Origin: Gammaproteobacteria bacterium
GTDB taxonomy: Bacteria > Pseudomonadota > Gammaproteobacteria > BMS3Bbin11
Assembly (NCBI GenBank): GCA_030617565.1
Contig: JAUWVE010000115.1
Span: 1-5,161 of the forward strand
Direction of reading: 5' to 3'
DNA: 5,161 nt
The notes beneath the pieces are model-generated. The model ran no database searches, had not been told where the DNA came from, and saw nothing but the letters and a program-made list of their open reading frames with translations. Each line of letters starts with the position of its first letter. Within the stretch, counting starts at the first letter, position 1. Shown here one piece after another: positions 4,988-5,161 of the stretch. A program made the translations under genes and the position numbers.

Positions 4988-5161
4988 ATGAATAAACCCC
5001 CGGTAACAATACGTAGACGCGAAATCCCATCAGGCAATACGCTGGATGAAAATTTGTCCCCTTTGCTGAATAGAATCTACCTGGCACGAAACATCTCCAG
5101 CACGGCTGAACTCGACTATGGCCTGAAACATCTCCCTTCGCCTTTTGTGATGAAAGGAATG
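4988..5161 (+). CDS. recJ: Single-stranded-DNA-specific exonuclease RecJ, N-terminal part
   Basis: The first 58 codons of a gene cut off by the window end. The start MNKPPVTIRRREIP and the segment LSPLLNRIYLARNISSTAELDYGLKHLPSP line up well with the RecJ amino terminus; E. coli RecJ likewise begins with an RRRE-type stretch, then PLLRRLYASRG and a helix leading to a leucine-proline segment. RecJ degrades single-stranded DNA 5' to 3' in RecF-pathway recombination, mismatch repair and base-excision repair. The catalytic DHH motifs lie beyond the window, so activity cannot be judged. ATG at 4988 is chosen from the family start; the only other in-frame candidate after the upstream TGA (4937) is TTG at 4943. 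No Shine-Dalgarno sequence is apparent. A CATAAT at 4932-4937 could be a -10 box, but no matching -35 is convincing. Confidence 0.9.
   Translation, partial: MNKPPVTIRRREIPSGNTLDENLSPLLNRIYLARNISSTAELDYGLKHLPSPFVMKGM

Overview
The window looks like chromosomal DNA of a gammaproteobacterium of moderate GC content. Three things point there: a RecJ amino terminus typical of Proteobacteria, an RpfE-type protein, and a REP doublet with the GTAG head seen in RAYT-associated repeats. I cannot name the genus. There is no phage, plasmid or CRISPR content. It holds five complete genes and one partial gene, with three kinds of palindromic element between them.

Layout from left to right. 1-64: two REP palindromes in opposite orientation (a REPIN/BIME-like pair, cut by the window edge). 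93-1571, minus strand: an SppA-like S49 membrane protease gene followed 18 nt later by a small exported two-cysteine protein, probably one transcript. 1572-1727: a divergent intergenic region with a good match to a heat-shock (sigma-32) promoter for the protease and a perfect palindrome over its -35 element. 1728-2771, plus strand: an RpfE-type protein with an uncertain non-AUG start. 2772-2868: the gap between convergent genes, with one hairpin. 2869-4768, minus strand: an outer-membrane beta-barrel-like protein of unknown function, then a three-module iron-sulfur (CDGSH) protein. The two are separated by a 168-bp palindromic MITE-like element. 4769-4987: a divergent intergenic region with overlapping FNR/ANR-type boxes placed as in a class II promoter, a possible orphan transposon end and an intrinsic-terminator-like hairpin. 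4988-5161, plus strand: the start of recJ, cut by the window edge.

Most interesting reading: the barrel gene and the CDGSH gene look like a two-gene operon (about 22 nt apart before the MITE inserted at a TTAA site) driven by a candidate FNR-dependent promoter. If so, it is an oxygen-responsive pair of an envelope protein and a cytoplasmic Fe-S protein, inserted between the RpfE-type gene and recJ. In related bacteria those two are, as far as I recall, often neighbours. The coding calls rest on recognisable motifs. The promoter and operon claims are pattern matches that need testing.
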